Assembly: GCF_000820845.2 (NCBI RefSeq)
Contig: NZ_CBXV010000005.1
Coordinates: 62,001-126,000 of the forward strand
Direction: 5' to 3'
DNA from: Pyrinomonas methylaliphatogenes
GTDB taxonomy: Bacteria; Acidobacteriota; Blastocatellia; Pyrinomonadales; Pyrinomonadaceae
Length of the DNA stretch: 64,000 nucleotides
Both the position numbers and the translations under genes were made by a program. A model generated the notes under the pieces. The model did no database searches. It was not told the origin of the DNA and saw nothing but the letters and a program-made list of their open reading frames with translations. Position 1 is the first letter of the stretch, and each line of letters starts with the position of its first letter. This document shows, piece by piece, positions 18,832-27,409 of the stretch.

Positions 18832-20136
18832 ATGAGACCACAGGATGTCATTCGCCACAAACGCGATGGCGGTGAACTCACGCGCGATGAGATAGCCTAT
18901 TTTGTGCGCGGTGTGACGAGCGGCGAGTGGGCCGATTATCAAGCCTCGGCGCTTTTGATGGCCATCTTCTGGCGAGGCATGAGCGAGGCTGAACGGCTCG
19001 CGCTCACCGAAGAGATGCTCCATTCGGGCCGGACGCTCGACCTTTCGGAGATCCCGAAGCCGAAAGTGGATAAGCATTCGACCGGCGGCGTCGGCGATAA
19101 AACGTCGCTTGTGATCGCGCCGCTCGCCGCCGCGCTGGGTCTCTGCGTGCCGATGATCTCGGGGCGCGGGTTGGGGCATACGGGCGGCACGCTCGATAAG
19201 CTCGAATCGATTCCCGGCTATCGCGTGCGTCTTTCGCTCGACGAATTCCGCGATGTGCTCAAGCGGGTCGGCATGGCGATGATCGGGCAGACGGAAGAGA
19301 TCGCGCCAGCCGACCGCAAACTCTATGCGTTGCGCGACGTGACGGCGACGGTCGAATCTATCCCCTTGATCGCCGCTTCGATCATGTCGAAGAAGTTGGC
19401 CGAAGGATTAAACGGCCTTGTGCTCGATGTGAAAGTAGGAAGCGGCGCTTTCATGAAGCGTCCCAAAGAGGCGCGCGCGCTCGCCGAAGCGTTGGTCGGG
19501 ATCGGACGTGGCGCCGGCGTGCGCACGGTCGCGCTGTTGACCGATATGGACCAGCCTTTGGGCAATGCCGTTGGCAACGCGCTTGAAGTCATCGAGTGCC
19601 TTGAGACTTTGCGCGGGCGCGGTCCGAAGGATCTGACATCGCTTTGCATCGAACTGACGGCGCGGATGCTCGTCGTCGGCGGATTGAGCGATACGGTCGA
19701 AGCGGCGCGGTCGCTTGTCCGCGCTTGTTTGCAGAGCGGAGCTGGGGTGGAAAAGTTCCGTCAGTCGATCGAAGCGCAAGGCGGCGATCCGGCGATCGTT
19801 GATGATTACGATCGTCTTCCGCGCGCGGCGCGGATCGAAGAGCTTTTGAGCGAAGAAGGGGGGTATGTCACAAAGCTCGATGCCGAGCGCGTCGGCGTGG
19901 CGAGCATGATGCTCGGTGCCGGGCGGGTGCGGGTCGAGGATCAGATAGATCCGGCTGTTGGGATCGTGCTCAACAAGAAGATCGGCGATCGCGTGGATCG
20001 CGGTGAGGTGTTAGCGCGCATCTACTACAACGATCCGGCGCGATTGGAGGAAGCGCGCGCGACTTTGCGTGAAGCTTTCCGGTTGGCGTCGGAGAGGCCG
20101 CGCCGCGCTCCGCTTATCAAAGAGGCTTTCGAGTGA
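18832..20136 (+). CDS. deoA: Pyrimidine-nucleoside / thymidine phosphorylase
   Basis: Phosphorolysis of thymidine or uridine to base plus (deoxy)ribose 1-phosphate. From ATG 18832 (GGGGAAGTGA upstream) 434 aa. The signature is KHSTGGVGDKTSLVIAPLAAA then GRGLGHTGGTLDKLE, with KVGSGAFMK and the C-terminal alpha/beta lid (VGIVLNKKIGDRVDRGEVLA). Bacteria of this type often have the broad-range pyrimidine enzyme (Pdp), and sequence alone does not settle which. It opens a nucleoside-salvage run. Confidence 0.92.
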   Translation: MRPQDVIRHKRDGGELTRDEIAYFVRGVTSGEWADYQASALLMAIFWRGMSEAERLALTEEMLHSGRTLDLSEIPKPKVDKHSTGGVGDKTSLVIAPLAAALGLCVPMISGRGLGHTGGTLDKLESIPGYRVRLSLDEFRDVLKRVGMAMIGQTEEIAPADRKLYALRDVTATVESIPLIAASIMSKKLAEGLNGLVLDVKVGSGAFMKRPKEARALAEALVGIGRGAGVRTVALLTDMDQPLGNAVGNALEVIECLETLRGRGPKDLTSLCIELTARMLVVGGLSDTVEAARSLVRACLQSGAGVEKFRQSIEAQGGDPAIVDDYDRLPRAARIEELLSEEGGYVTKLDAERVGVASMMLGAGRVRVEDQIDPAVGIVLNKKIGDRVDRGEVLARIYYNDPARLEEARATLREAFRLASERPRRAPLIKEAFE

Positions 20137-20184
20137 ACGCGAGAATCGCTCCGATCAGCGATGTTGAAATCGATCGGGCACGCC

Positions 20185-20297
20185 TTGCGTGAGGATGACT
20201 GTTCCCCGAACTTGATCGGAAAGGCACAGGCGGGAGTATGTGCGCCGCGGATCGAAATTGCGTGAGGATGATTGTTCCCCGAACTTGATCGGAAAGG
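20185..20297. repeat. Direct-repeat pair with unique 33-bp insert
   Basis: Two 40-bp copies (20185-20224, 20258-20297) with one mismatch, 73 bp apart, sharing GTTCCCCGAACTTGATCGG. The unrelated insert is 33 bp. The second copy ends in GGAAAGG, which sits eight bases before the downstream ATG and serves as its ribosome-binding site, so the first copy carries a duplicate without a gene. Confidence 0.85.
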
Positions 20298-20305
20298 TCT
20301 TGAAG

Positions 20306-22591
20306 ATGAAAAGGGTGTTCGTCAATCTGCTCCTGTTTTTCGCGCTCCTTGGTCTCACGCCCGTTTACGCACAAACGACAAACAAAATCAACGCCATCGC
20401 TTTCGCCGACGACGAGCATGGTTTGATGGTCGGGGCAAACGGCCTCATCCGCCGGACGGAGGATGGCGGAAAGAGTTGGACCGATCTGGCTGGACCGATC
20501 CAAGCGGACTGGACCGGCGTCGCCTTGAACGGCCCGTTCGGTCTGATCATCGGGCGGTCGGCGGACGGGCGCGCGCGCATCTTGTTGTCAGATGATGGCG
20601 GGCGCACATGGCGCGAAGTGGAGGCGGGCGCGAGCGCCGACGGGCGTTTGTATGCGGTCGCGTTCGCCGGGCGAGAGCGCGCTTTCATCGTCGGCGAGAC
20701 GAGCGATGGTCGCGGTCTGGTCATCCGTTCCGACGATGGCGGCAAAAACTGGCAGCGTAAACAGACCTCGGCGGCCCATACCTTGCGCGGGGTTTGGTTT
20801 GTCGATCGAGACAATGGTTGGGTAGTCGGCGACGGCGGGCAACTTCTGCATACGCGCGATGGCGGAGAGACTTGGCAGCTTGAGGGCGCGCGCGATGACA
20901 CGACGAATCACATCGCCGCCTTCGCGCTTGATGCCGAGCGCGCGTGGGTCGTCGGCGCAAACGGCGACGTGCATCGCACGGCGGATGGCGGGGCGAGTTG
21001 GGAGCGAAGGCGGGCGGATGGCGCGAAAGATCTCATCGCCGTCCGTTTCCTCGATGCAAATCGCGGCTATGCGCTCGCGGACGATGGCGCGTTGTGGCGC
21101 ACGAGCGATGGCGGCGGGCGATGGGAGAAGGCGAACGTGGTTTGGCCGGTCGCCGCGGTCGCTATAAGCGGCGGCCATCTTGTGATCGCGAACGCTCAAG
21201 GGCAAACATCGGCGTTCGAAGCCAGTGGTCCAGCCGCGGCGACCGCCACGCCCGCGAAGACCATTCACGAGGTCTTGCGCGAGAATCCGCCGCCGCTCAG
21301 CACGCGACTCATCGGTTTACTGGGGATCATCACCTTGCTTGCCATCCTGTTCCTGCTATCGAACGATCGGCGCGCGATCCGTCCGCGCGTGATCTTCTGG
21401 GGATTTTCGCTGCAGATCGTTTTTGCGCTTTTGATCTTGCGGACGCGGATCGGGTTCGCCCTCTTCGATCGGATCGGAAAAGGCGTGTCGAAGTTGTTGG
21501 CCTTCTCCGACGAAGGCGCCAGATTCGTCTTCGGGCGGTTGGCCGATCCGAGCTACATCGAGGCGCTCAGCCGCAACATGCCTGACGCCGCCGCGTTCGT
21601 CAACCGCTATGGTATCGTCTTCGCTTTCAAAATCCTGCCGACGATCATCTTCGTCGCTTCGCTCTTCGCCATCCTCTACTATCTTGGCATCATGCAGCGT
21701 GTGGTCTATGCGATGGCGGTCGTGATGGCGCGCACGATGCGGACGAGCGGCGCTGAATCCCTTTCGACGGCTGCCAACGTCTTCATGGGACAGACGGAAG
21801 CCCCGCTCGTCGTCGCGCCATACGTCAAGTCAATGACGATGTCGGAGCTGATGACCGTGATGACGAGCGGGATGGCGCACATCTCCGGCGGCGTGATGGC
21901 GGCTTACATCGGATTGGGGATCGATCCCGTCTTCTTGTTGACGGCCAGCGTGATGACGGCGCCGGCGAGCATGATGGTGGCAAAGATCATGTATCCGGAG
22001 AAGGAGAAGCCGGAGACTCTGGGCGTCGTGCGCATGAACATGGAACGCACCGACGTGAACGTGATCGACGCGGCGGCGCGCGGCGCGAGCGATGGGATGC
22101 GGTTAGCGATCAACGTCGCCGCGATGCTCATCGCCTTTATCGCGTTGATCGCCCTGATCAACGCGCTGCTCGGTTGGATCGGTTCGGTGACCGGAATCAA
22201 TAACGCTTTGGGACGCCCGTTCAATCTCGAGTTCATCCTCGGAGCGATCTTCGCGCCGCTCACCTTCTTAATGGGCGTCCCTTGGCGCGATGCGATGGCG
22301 GTGGGCGATCTGCTGGGGACGAAACTCGTGCTGAACGAGTTCGTCGCCTATTTGAAGCTGTCGCCTTTGGGCGGCAACGTGCAGGGGATGTTGCAACCGC
22401 GCTCGATCCTGATCGCGACCTATGCGCTCTGCGGTTTTGCGAACTTCTCCTCGATCGGCATTCAAATCGGCGGGATCGGCAGCCTCGCGCCGAATCGCCG
22501 ATCGGATCTGGCGCGCTTAGGCTTTCGCGCGCTCATCGGCGGTTTCATCGCCACCTGTTTGACGGCGACGCTGGCCGGCATCTTGATCTAA
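20306..22591 (+). CDS. Nucleoside transporter fused to an extracytoplasmic beta-propeller
   Basis: 761 aa from ATG 20306. A Sec signal (VFVNLLLFFALLGLTPVYA) is followed by about 300 residues of YCF48/BNR-type repeats: RRTEDGGKSW, LLSDDGGRTWREVE, IRSDDGGKNWQRK, LHTRDGGETWQ, HRTADGGASWERR, WRTSDGGGRWEK. The C-terminal ~420 residues are a concentrative nucleoside transporter (CNT/NupC): NVFMGQTEAPLVVAPYVKSM, TSGMAHISGGVMAAYIG, GDLLGTKLVLNEFVAY and CGFANFSSIGIQIGGIG. CNT proteins couple nucleoside uptake to H+ or Na+. The propeller-transporter fusion is unusual; it may capture ligand or bind a partner. Neighbours deoA, punA, udk and cdd support nucleoside import. Confidence 0.9.
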   Translation: MKRVFVNLLLFFALLGLTPVYAQTTNKINAIAFADDEHGLMVGANGLIRRTEDGGKSWTDLAGPIQADWTGVALNGPFGLIIGRSADGRARILLSDDGGRTWREVEAGASADGRLYAVAFAGRERAFIVGETSDGRGLVIRSDDGGKNWQRKQTSAAHTLRGVWFVDRDNGWVVGDGGQLLHTRDGGETWQLEGARDDTTNHIAAFALDAERAWVVGANGDVHRTADGGASWERRRADGAKDLIAVRFLDANRGYALADDGALWRTSDGGGRWEKANVVWPVAAVAISGGHLVIANAQGQTSAFEASGPAAATATPAKTIHEVLRENPPPLSTRLIGLLGIITLLAILFLLSNDRRAIRPRVIFWGFSLQIVFALLILRTRIGFALFDRIGKGVSKLLAFSDEGARFVFGRLADPSYIEALSRNMPDAAAFVNRYGIVFAFKILPTIIFVASLFAILYYLGIMQRVVYAMAVVMARTMRTSGAESLSTAANVFMGQTEAPLVVAPYVKSMTMSELMTVMTSGMAHISGGVMAAYIGLGIDPVFLLTASVMTAPASMMVAKIMYPEKEKPETLGVVRMNMERTDVNVIDAAARGASDGMRLAINVAAMLIAFIALIALINALLGWIGSVTGINNALGRPFNLEFILGAIFAPLTFLMGVPWRDAMAVGDLLGTKLVLNEFVAYLKLSPLGGNVQGMLQPRSILIATYALCGFANFSSIGIQIGGIGSLAPNRRSDLARLGFRALIGGFIATCLTATLAGILI

Positions 22592-22662
22592 TCTTTCCCG
22601 GTGAGGTTACGATATTCTTGGGATCTTTCGAGTTCGGACTTTCGCACGAAGGGGGATGAAAG

Positions 22663-23517
22663 ATGAACGGCTCAGGTATGACGGCACCGATCGGCGGTCT
22701 CTATGAAAGAGTGGAACACGCTGCCAGAACGATCCGCGCACGCAGTCAAACGGAACCGCGCGTCGCGTTAGTCTTAGGGAGCGGATTGGGCGGTTTCGCC
22801 GATGGATTGGCTGAGGCGACCGTCATCTCCTATGACGAAATCCCCGGCTTTGCCCGTTCGACGGTCGAAGGCCATGCGGGCAGACTTGTGCTCGGCGAGG
22901 TCGAAGAGACTCCGGTGGCTGTGATGCAGGGGCGATTCCATTACTACGAAGGTTACTCGTTCGAGGAAGTGACTTTTCCGATTCGCGTCCTCGCCATGCT
23001 TGGTGCGCGCGCGCTCGTGCTGACTAACGCTGCCGGTGGAATCAACAACGCTTTCTCGCAAGGCTCGCTGATGGTCATCACCGACCATATCAACATGATG
23101 GGGGCCAACCCTTTGCGCGGGCCCAACGACGATCGCTTCGGTCCGCGTTTCCCGGACATGACGGAAGTCTACGATGCCGATTTTCGGCGCATCGTGGCGG
23201 AAGAGGCGCGCGCCCTCGGCATCGAACTGAGACACGGCGTTTACGCGGCGATGGCCGGGCCGAGTTATGAGACCCCGGCTGAGATACGCATGTTGCGCAT
23301 TCTGGGCGCGGATGCCGTCGGCATGAGCACCGTCCCCGAGGCGATCGTGGCGCGGCACATGGGGATGCGCGTGCTCGGCATCTCGTGTATCACGAACATG
23401 GCGGCAGGAATCCTCAATCAACCGATCAATCACGAAGAGGTGATGGAGACGGGCGAGCGCGTGCGCGAGCAGTTCACGCAACTCCTGCGGCGCGTTATCC
23501 CGCGTCTGGTCGTTTGA
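22663..23517 (+). CDS. punA: Purine nucleoside phosphorylase
   Basis: Trimeric PNP splitting inosine/guanosine to base and ribose 1-phosphate. 284 aa. LVLGSGLGG (phosphate loop), GRFHYYEGYS, VLTNAAGGINN, FPDMTEVYD and the MSTVPEAIVARH base-site segment are all present. A second ATG at 22678 would remove five residues. Lies between the nucleoside transporter and udk. Confidence 0.95.
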   Translation: MNGSGMTAPIGGLYERVEHAARTIRARSQTEPRVALVLGSGLGGFADGLAEATVISYDEIPGFARSTVEGHAGRLVLGEVEETPVAVMQGRFHYYEGYSFEEVTFPIRVLAMLGARALVLTNAAGGINNAFSQGSLMVITDHINMMGANPLRGPNDDRFGPRFPDMTEVYDADFRRIVAEEARALGIELRHGVYAAMAGPSYETPAEIRMLRILGADAVGMSTVPEAIVARHMGMRVLGISCITNMAAGILNQPINHEEVMETGERVREQFTQLLRRVIPRLVV

Positions 23518-23532
23518 GATGGGCGAAAAGTT

Positions 23533-24162
23533 ATGCGTACGGTGATCGGCATCTGCGGCGGCACGGGGTCGGGCAAGACGACCGTCGCCCGCGCCATTTT
23601 GCGTTCGGTCGGCGCAACGGAGGTGGCCTTTCTGCAACAGGACTCCTACTACAAGAACCTATCCGACATGCCGCTCGATTTCCGTCATCGAGCCAATTTC
23701 GATCATCCCGATGCGATCGATAACGACCTGTTGCTCGAACACGTGCGCGCGCTCAAAATGGGCCGCGCCGTCGATCTGCCGGTTTACGATTTCAAGACGC
23801 ATACGCGGCTTGCGGAGACGGTGCGCGCCGAACCGAAACCGATCATCATCGTCGAAGGCATCCTCGTCTTCGCCGACGCGCGACTTTTGGCCGAGATGGA
23901 TGTGAAGATCTTCGTCGATACGCCGGACGACATACGCTTCATCCGCCGTTTGCAGCGCGACGTGGCCGAACGCGGGCGGACCGTCGAATCGGTCATCGAA
24001 CAGTACATGACGACGGTGCGTCCGATGCACTTGCAATTCGTCGAACCTTCCAAACGCTACGCCGACATCATCATCCCCGAGGGCGGGCACAATCTGGTCG
24101 GGATAGATCTGATCAGCAGCCGATTGCGCGAGCTGTTGGCCAGTGTGAGCGGCAAGGATTAG
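23533..24162 (+). CDS. udk: Uridine kinase
   Basis: Phosphorylates uridine/cytidine to UMP/CMP. 209 aa. Walker A GGTGSGKTT at 7-15, QQDSYYKNL, NFDHPDAIDND, VPVYDF-like LPVYDFKTHTR, VEGILVFAD and RRLQRDVAERGR. Follows punA after 15 bp and precedes cdd. Confidence 0.96.
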   Translation: MRTVIGICGGTGSGKTTVARAILRSVGATEVAFLQQDSYYKNLSDMPLDFRHRANFDHPDAIDNDLLLEHVRALKMGRAVDLPVYDFKTHTRLAETVRAEPKPIIIVEGILVFADARLLAEMDVKIFVDTPDDIRFIRRLQRDVAERGRTVESVIEQYMTTVRPMHLQFVEPSKRYADIIIPEGGHNLVGIDLISSRLRELLASVSGKD

Positions 24163-24200
24163 CGGAGTCGGCCTAAGGGGCGCCCGACCTTTTTGGTGAG

Positions 24201-24626
24201 ATGAGGATTGAGGAGGTGAGCTTGAGTCTCAATGAGGCGAAAGATTTGATCGAAGCCGCGCGCCGCGCGCGGGAGAACGCCTTCGCGCCCTACTCGAATT
24301 TCCGCGTCGGCGCTGCCGTCGAAACGATCGATGGGCGCGTGTTCGCTGGTTGCAACGTCGAGAACGCGACCTACGGGCTGACGGTCTGCGCCGAGCGCGT
24401 GGCGATCTGGAAGGCGATCTCGGAAGGGGCGCGCGGATTCCGCCGTCTCGTCGTCATCGCCGATACGGAAGAGTTAACTCCGCCGTGTGGTCCGTGCCGG
24501 CAGATCATCTGGGAGTTCTGCGGCGATATCGAGATCATCATGACCAATCTTGGCGGCAAAGTCGAAACGGTTCGGGCGGGCGATCTGCTCCCGCGCGCTT
24601 TCGATCGAAGGTTCCTGACGATCTGA
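24201..24626 (+). CDS. cdd: Cytidine deaminase
   Basis: Zinc enzyme converting cytidine to uridine. 141 aa. Zinc-site motifs CAERVAIWKA and PPCGPCRQIIWEF, plus APYSNFRVGAA and GCNVENATYG. In-frame alternative starts exist within the first eight codons. Feeds uridine to the kinase encoded just upstream. Confidence 0.96.
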   Translation: MRIEEVSLSLNEAKDLIEAARRARENAFAPYSNFRVGAAVETIDGRVFAGCNVENATYGLTVCAERVAIWKAISEGARGFRRLVVIADTEELTPPCGPCRQIIWEFCGDIEIIMTNLGGKVETVRAGDLLPRAFDRRFLTI

Positions 24627-24654
24627 GGATCGAGAACTCTGGCGGCGAATCTCG

Positions 24655-26088
24655 ATGTTGAAAAGAGTCTGGATAGCGATCTCGCTCGCCGTTTTAACTT
24701 CGCTCGCGGCGGGCGCTCTTGGCCAAGAAGCGCCGCGCGAACGCGCGGATCTGATCATCAGCGGCGGCCTTGTGGTGACGATGGACGAGCGTTTTTCGGT
24801 GATCGAGGATGGCGCCGTCGCCGTTCGCGGTGAACGAATCATCGCCGTCGGACCGCGCGAACAGATCGAGCGACAGTACCAAGCTCCAACGGTGATCGAA
24901 GCGCGGGGGCAAGCCATTATCCCCGGCTTGATCAACGCGCACACGCACGTCCCGATGACGCTCTTCCGCGGTCTGGCCGACGATCTGGATCTGGATGAAT
25001 GGTTGACCAAGTATATCTTTCCGGCAGAGGCGAAGAACGTCAGCGAAAGCTTCGTCCGCGCGGGGACGCGGTTGGGATTAGCTGAGATGATCCGCAGCGG
25101 GACGACGACCTTTTGCGATATGTACTATTTCGAAGATGCGATCGCTGAGGAGACCGCCAAGGCCGGAATGCGTGCCGTGCTCGGCGAAACGCTGATAGAT
25201 TTCCCTGCGCCTGACAACAAGACCTTCGCCGGCGCGCTCCGCTACGCCGAAAGTTTCATTCGGCGCTGGCATGGCCATGCGCTCATCGTCCCGGCGATCG
25301 CGCCGCATGCGCCCTACACCGTTTCGGAAGAACATCTGCGAGCGGCGCGCGCTTTAGCCGATCGACTGAAGGCGCCCCTGATCATTCACGTCGCCGAGAC
25401 GCGCAAAGAGCTGGAGGAGATCAGACGGCAGAAGGGGGCGACGCCGGTCCAGTATTTAGCGCGCATAGGGTTCTTGAAAAACGATGTGATCGCGGCTCAT
25501 CTGGTCTATGTCGATGATGATGACATCGCTTTGTTGCAGAAGTTCGCGGTCGGCGTGGCGCACAATCCTCAATCGAATATGAAGCTGGCTTCGGGCATCG
25601 CACCAGTGCCGAAGATGCTCGCGGCCAAGCTGGCCGTCGGCCTCGGCACGGACGGCGCGGCTTCGAACAACGATCTCAACTTGTGGGAAGAGATGGATAC
25701 GGCGGCGAAGCTCCACAAAGTGGCAACGCTCGATCCGCGCGTCGTCTCGGCGCGCGAAGCTCTGTGGATGGCGACGATGGGCGGCGCACGCGCGCTCGGT
25801 CTAGCGCGCGAAGTGGGATCGCTCGAGGTGGGCAAGCGCGCCGATCTAGCCATCGTTGCGCTCGATGGTTTGCATCAAACGCCGCGCTACGACATCTATT
25901 CGCAGCTCGTTTACGCGACCAAAGCGGCCGATGTGCGTACGGTGATCGTCAACGGGCGGATCGTGATGCGCGATCGCCGCCTGTTGACGCTCGATGAGGC
26001 AGAGATCAAGCGTGAAGCCGAGGCTTGGCGCGCGCGCATTGAGCGCAGCGTGCGGAACGGGGCGGCGAAAGGGGCGCCACGGGGTTGA
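24655..26088 (+). CDS. mtaD: Exported amidohydrolase, MTA/SAH deaminase-like
   Basis: 477 aa metal-dependent amidohydrolase. NAHTHVPMTLFRGLADDLDL with HxH is about residue 98, then HAPYTVSEEHL, IHVAETRKEL, HNPQSNMKLASG and GTDGAASNNDL, the set seen in S-adenosylhomocysteine/5'-methylthioadenosine deaminases (MtaD), which also take adenosine. Unusually, the protein starts with a Sec signal, AISLAVLTSLAAGALGQ, so it should act outside the cytoplasm. With the nucleoside transporter and phosphorylases nearby, a role in deaminating extracellular nucleosides before uptake is plausible but inferred. Confidence 0.85.
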   Translation: MLKRVWIAISLAVLTSLAAGALGQEAPRERADLIISGGLVVTMDERFSVIEDGAVAVRGERIIAVGPREQIERQYQAPTVIEARGQAIIPGLINAHTHVPMTLFRGLADDLDLDEWLTKYIFPAEAKNVSESFVRAGTRLGLAEMIRSGTTTFCDMYYFEDAIAEETAKAGMRAVLGETLIDFPAPDNKTFAGALRYAESFIRRWHGHALIVPAIAPHAPYTVSEEHLRAARALADRLKAPLIIHVAETRKELEEIRRQKGATPVQYLARIGFLKNDVIAAHLVYVDDDDIALLQKFAVGVAHNPQSNMKLASGIAPVPKMLAAKLAVGLGTDGAASNNDLNLWEEMDTAAKLHKVATLDPRVVSAREALWMATMGGARALGLAREVGSLEVGKRADLAIVALDGLHQTPRYDIYSQLVYATKAADVRTVIVNGRIVMRDRRLLTLDEAEIKREAEAWRARIERSVRNGAAKGAPRG

Positions 26089-26142
26089 TTTCTTCCGGCG
26101 AAGCGGCGATAATCTTCGACCACAACGTACTCAATTCAATTG

Positions 26143-26174
26143 AGCGAGCTTGATTTAAGCTCGCTTTTGTATTT
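26143..26174 (+). terminator. Rho-independent terminator after the nucleoside-salvage run
   Basis: AGCGAGCTT (26143-26151) pairs exactly with AAGCTCGCT (26157-26165) around a five-base loop, followed by TTTGTATTT. It ends the run deoA to mtaD and precedes the next start at 26189. Confidence 0.85.
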
Positions 26175-26188
26175 ACGGAGCGTGGGAG

Positions 26189-27367
26189 ATGAAGCGAAAG
26201 CTGATCGCGCGTCGCCTCGCGCGGCGATTCCTCTTCGCAACCTGTTTGTGCGCGTCGTCGTTCATCGTCGGCGAAGCGCAAGATGCACCTGATCTCAATC
26301 AACATCTGGCCCGCGCGCGCGCGCTGGCTGCCGTCAGTAAGCTCGACGCGGCCATCGCCGAACTGGACGGCATCAGGCGCGGCGCCGGAGATGATGTCGC
26401 TCGCGATGTCGCCACCATCATGCTGATGGGGATGCAGTTCGAGCGCGGCGATTACGGGCAGGCGCAACTTCTTCTCGACGAAGCCTTCAACTTGCGCTCA
26501 TCGCGCGGCGAAAAGTCGAAGCAATTATATTTCGCCTTGGCCGGACAGTTGATGAATGGGGCGCGTGCGCGCTTGGAGCGCTTCCGCCAGTTCGGGCTCA
26601 ATGTGCGAGCCGATGATCTGCCGGATGAGGTGCGCAAGGATCTGGACCAGTTGCGACGTTTGCTCGAACATGTCATCGAACAAGCGCAGCGGATTCGGGC
26701 CGAGGGCGGAAGCGATTCCGAGTCGGCAGCGCTCATCGAAGATGCTGCCGGAGCGCGCATGACCCTGGCGCGCGACGCCGCAGAGCGCGCCGCTTGGCAA
26801 GCGCGCGTTGCAGAAGCGCGTCAGTGGCTGGTCATAACGGAACCTCGCCTCGCCAGTTTGAGGCCTGTAACTCCACCTGGGTTCGACCTGAGCGGGCGCG
26901 CGATGGGCGGATCGGCGCGCTTCTCTGCTGCCGATGCTTCGCGCGAAGCCTCAGTTCGTGCGACGGGACTCGACGAGAGCCATTCGACGCCATCGGCCTC
27001 AACGAGCGCGTCGGCGCAGGCGAAGTCCGCTGCGCCCGCGAGCGAAACTATGCGGGATGAACGTTCGATGGATGGCTCTCCCGACGAGCCGAAAGAGATC
27101 GGAGCCGATCTGATCGCTCGCGCGATTCAGCGGGTTCCCCCCATCTATCCGACTCCGGCGAAGATAGCGCGCGTCACTGGAACCGTCATCGTTCATCTGA
27201 TCGTCGGCGAGGATGGAAATGTAGAGAAGGTGGTCCGCTCTACTGGACCGGCGCTCTTGCGCCAGGCGGCGGAAGAGGCTGCGCGGAGATGGCGTTTTAG
27301 GATCGACACCGTCAACGGAAAGAGGGTGCGCTTGAGCGGGTTTATAAGTTTCACCTTTTCGCTCTAG
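26189..27367 (+). CDS. Exported protein with C-terminal TonB domain
   Basis: 392 aa. A basic N-terminus and hydrophobic segment (FLFATCLCASSFIVGEAQ) form a signal peptide. About residues 35-210 are helical, TPR-like in feel. A Ser/Ala-rich linker follows, and the last ~80 residues are a TonB C-terminal domain: RVPPIYPTPAKIARVTGTV, GEDGNVEKV and AARRWRFRI. Standalone TonB domains of this kind are common in Acidobacteriota exported proteins. There is no ExbB/ExbD beside it, so energy transduction is not implied. Confidence 0.8.
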   Translation: MKRKLIARRLARRFLFATCLCASSFIVGEAQDAPDLNQHLARARALAAVSKLDAAIAELDGIRRGAGDDVARDVATIMLMGMQFERGDYGQAQLLLDEAFNLRSSRGEKSKQLYFALAGQLMNGARARLERFRQFGLNVRADDLPDEVRKDLDQLRRLLEHVIEQAQRIRAEGGSDSESAALIEDAAGARMTLARDAAERAAWQARVAEARQWLVITEPRLASLRPVTPPGFDLSGRAMGGSARFSAADASREASVRATGLDESHSTPSASTSASAQAKSAAPASETMRDERSMDGSPDEPKEIGADLIARAIQRVPPIYPTPAKIARVTGTVIVHLIVGEDGNVEKVVRSTGPALLRQAAEEAARRWRFRIDTVNGKRVRLSGFISFTFSL

Positions 27368-27409
27368 GCATGGGATTTCGGGCGGAAGGAGTTAGAGGCG
27401 AAGGCGGCG

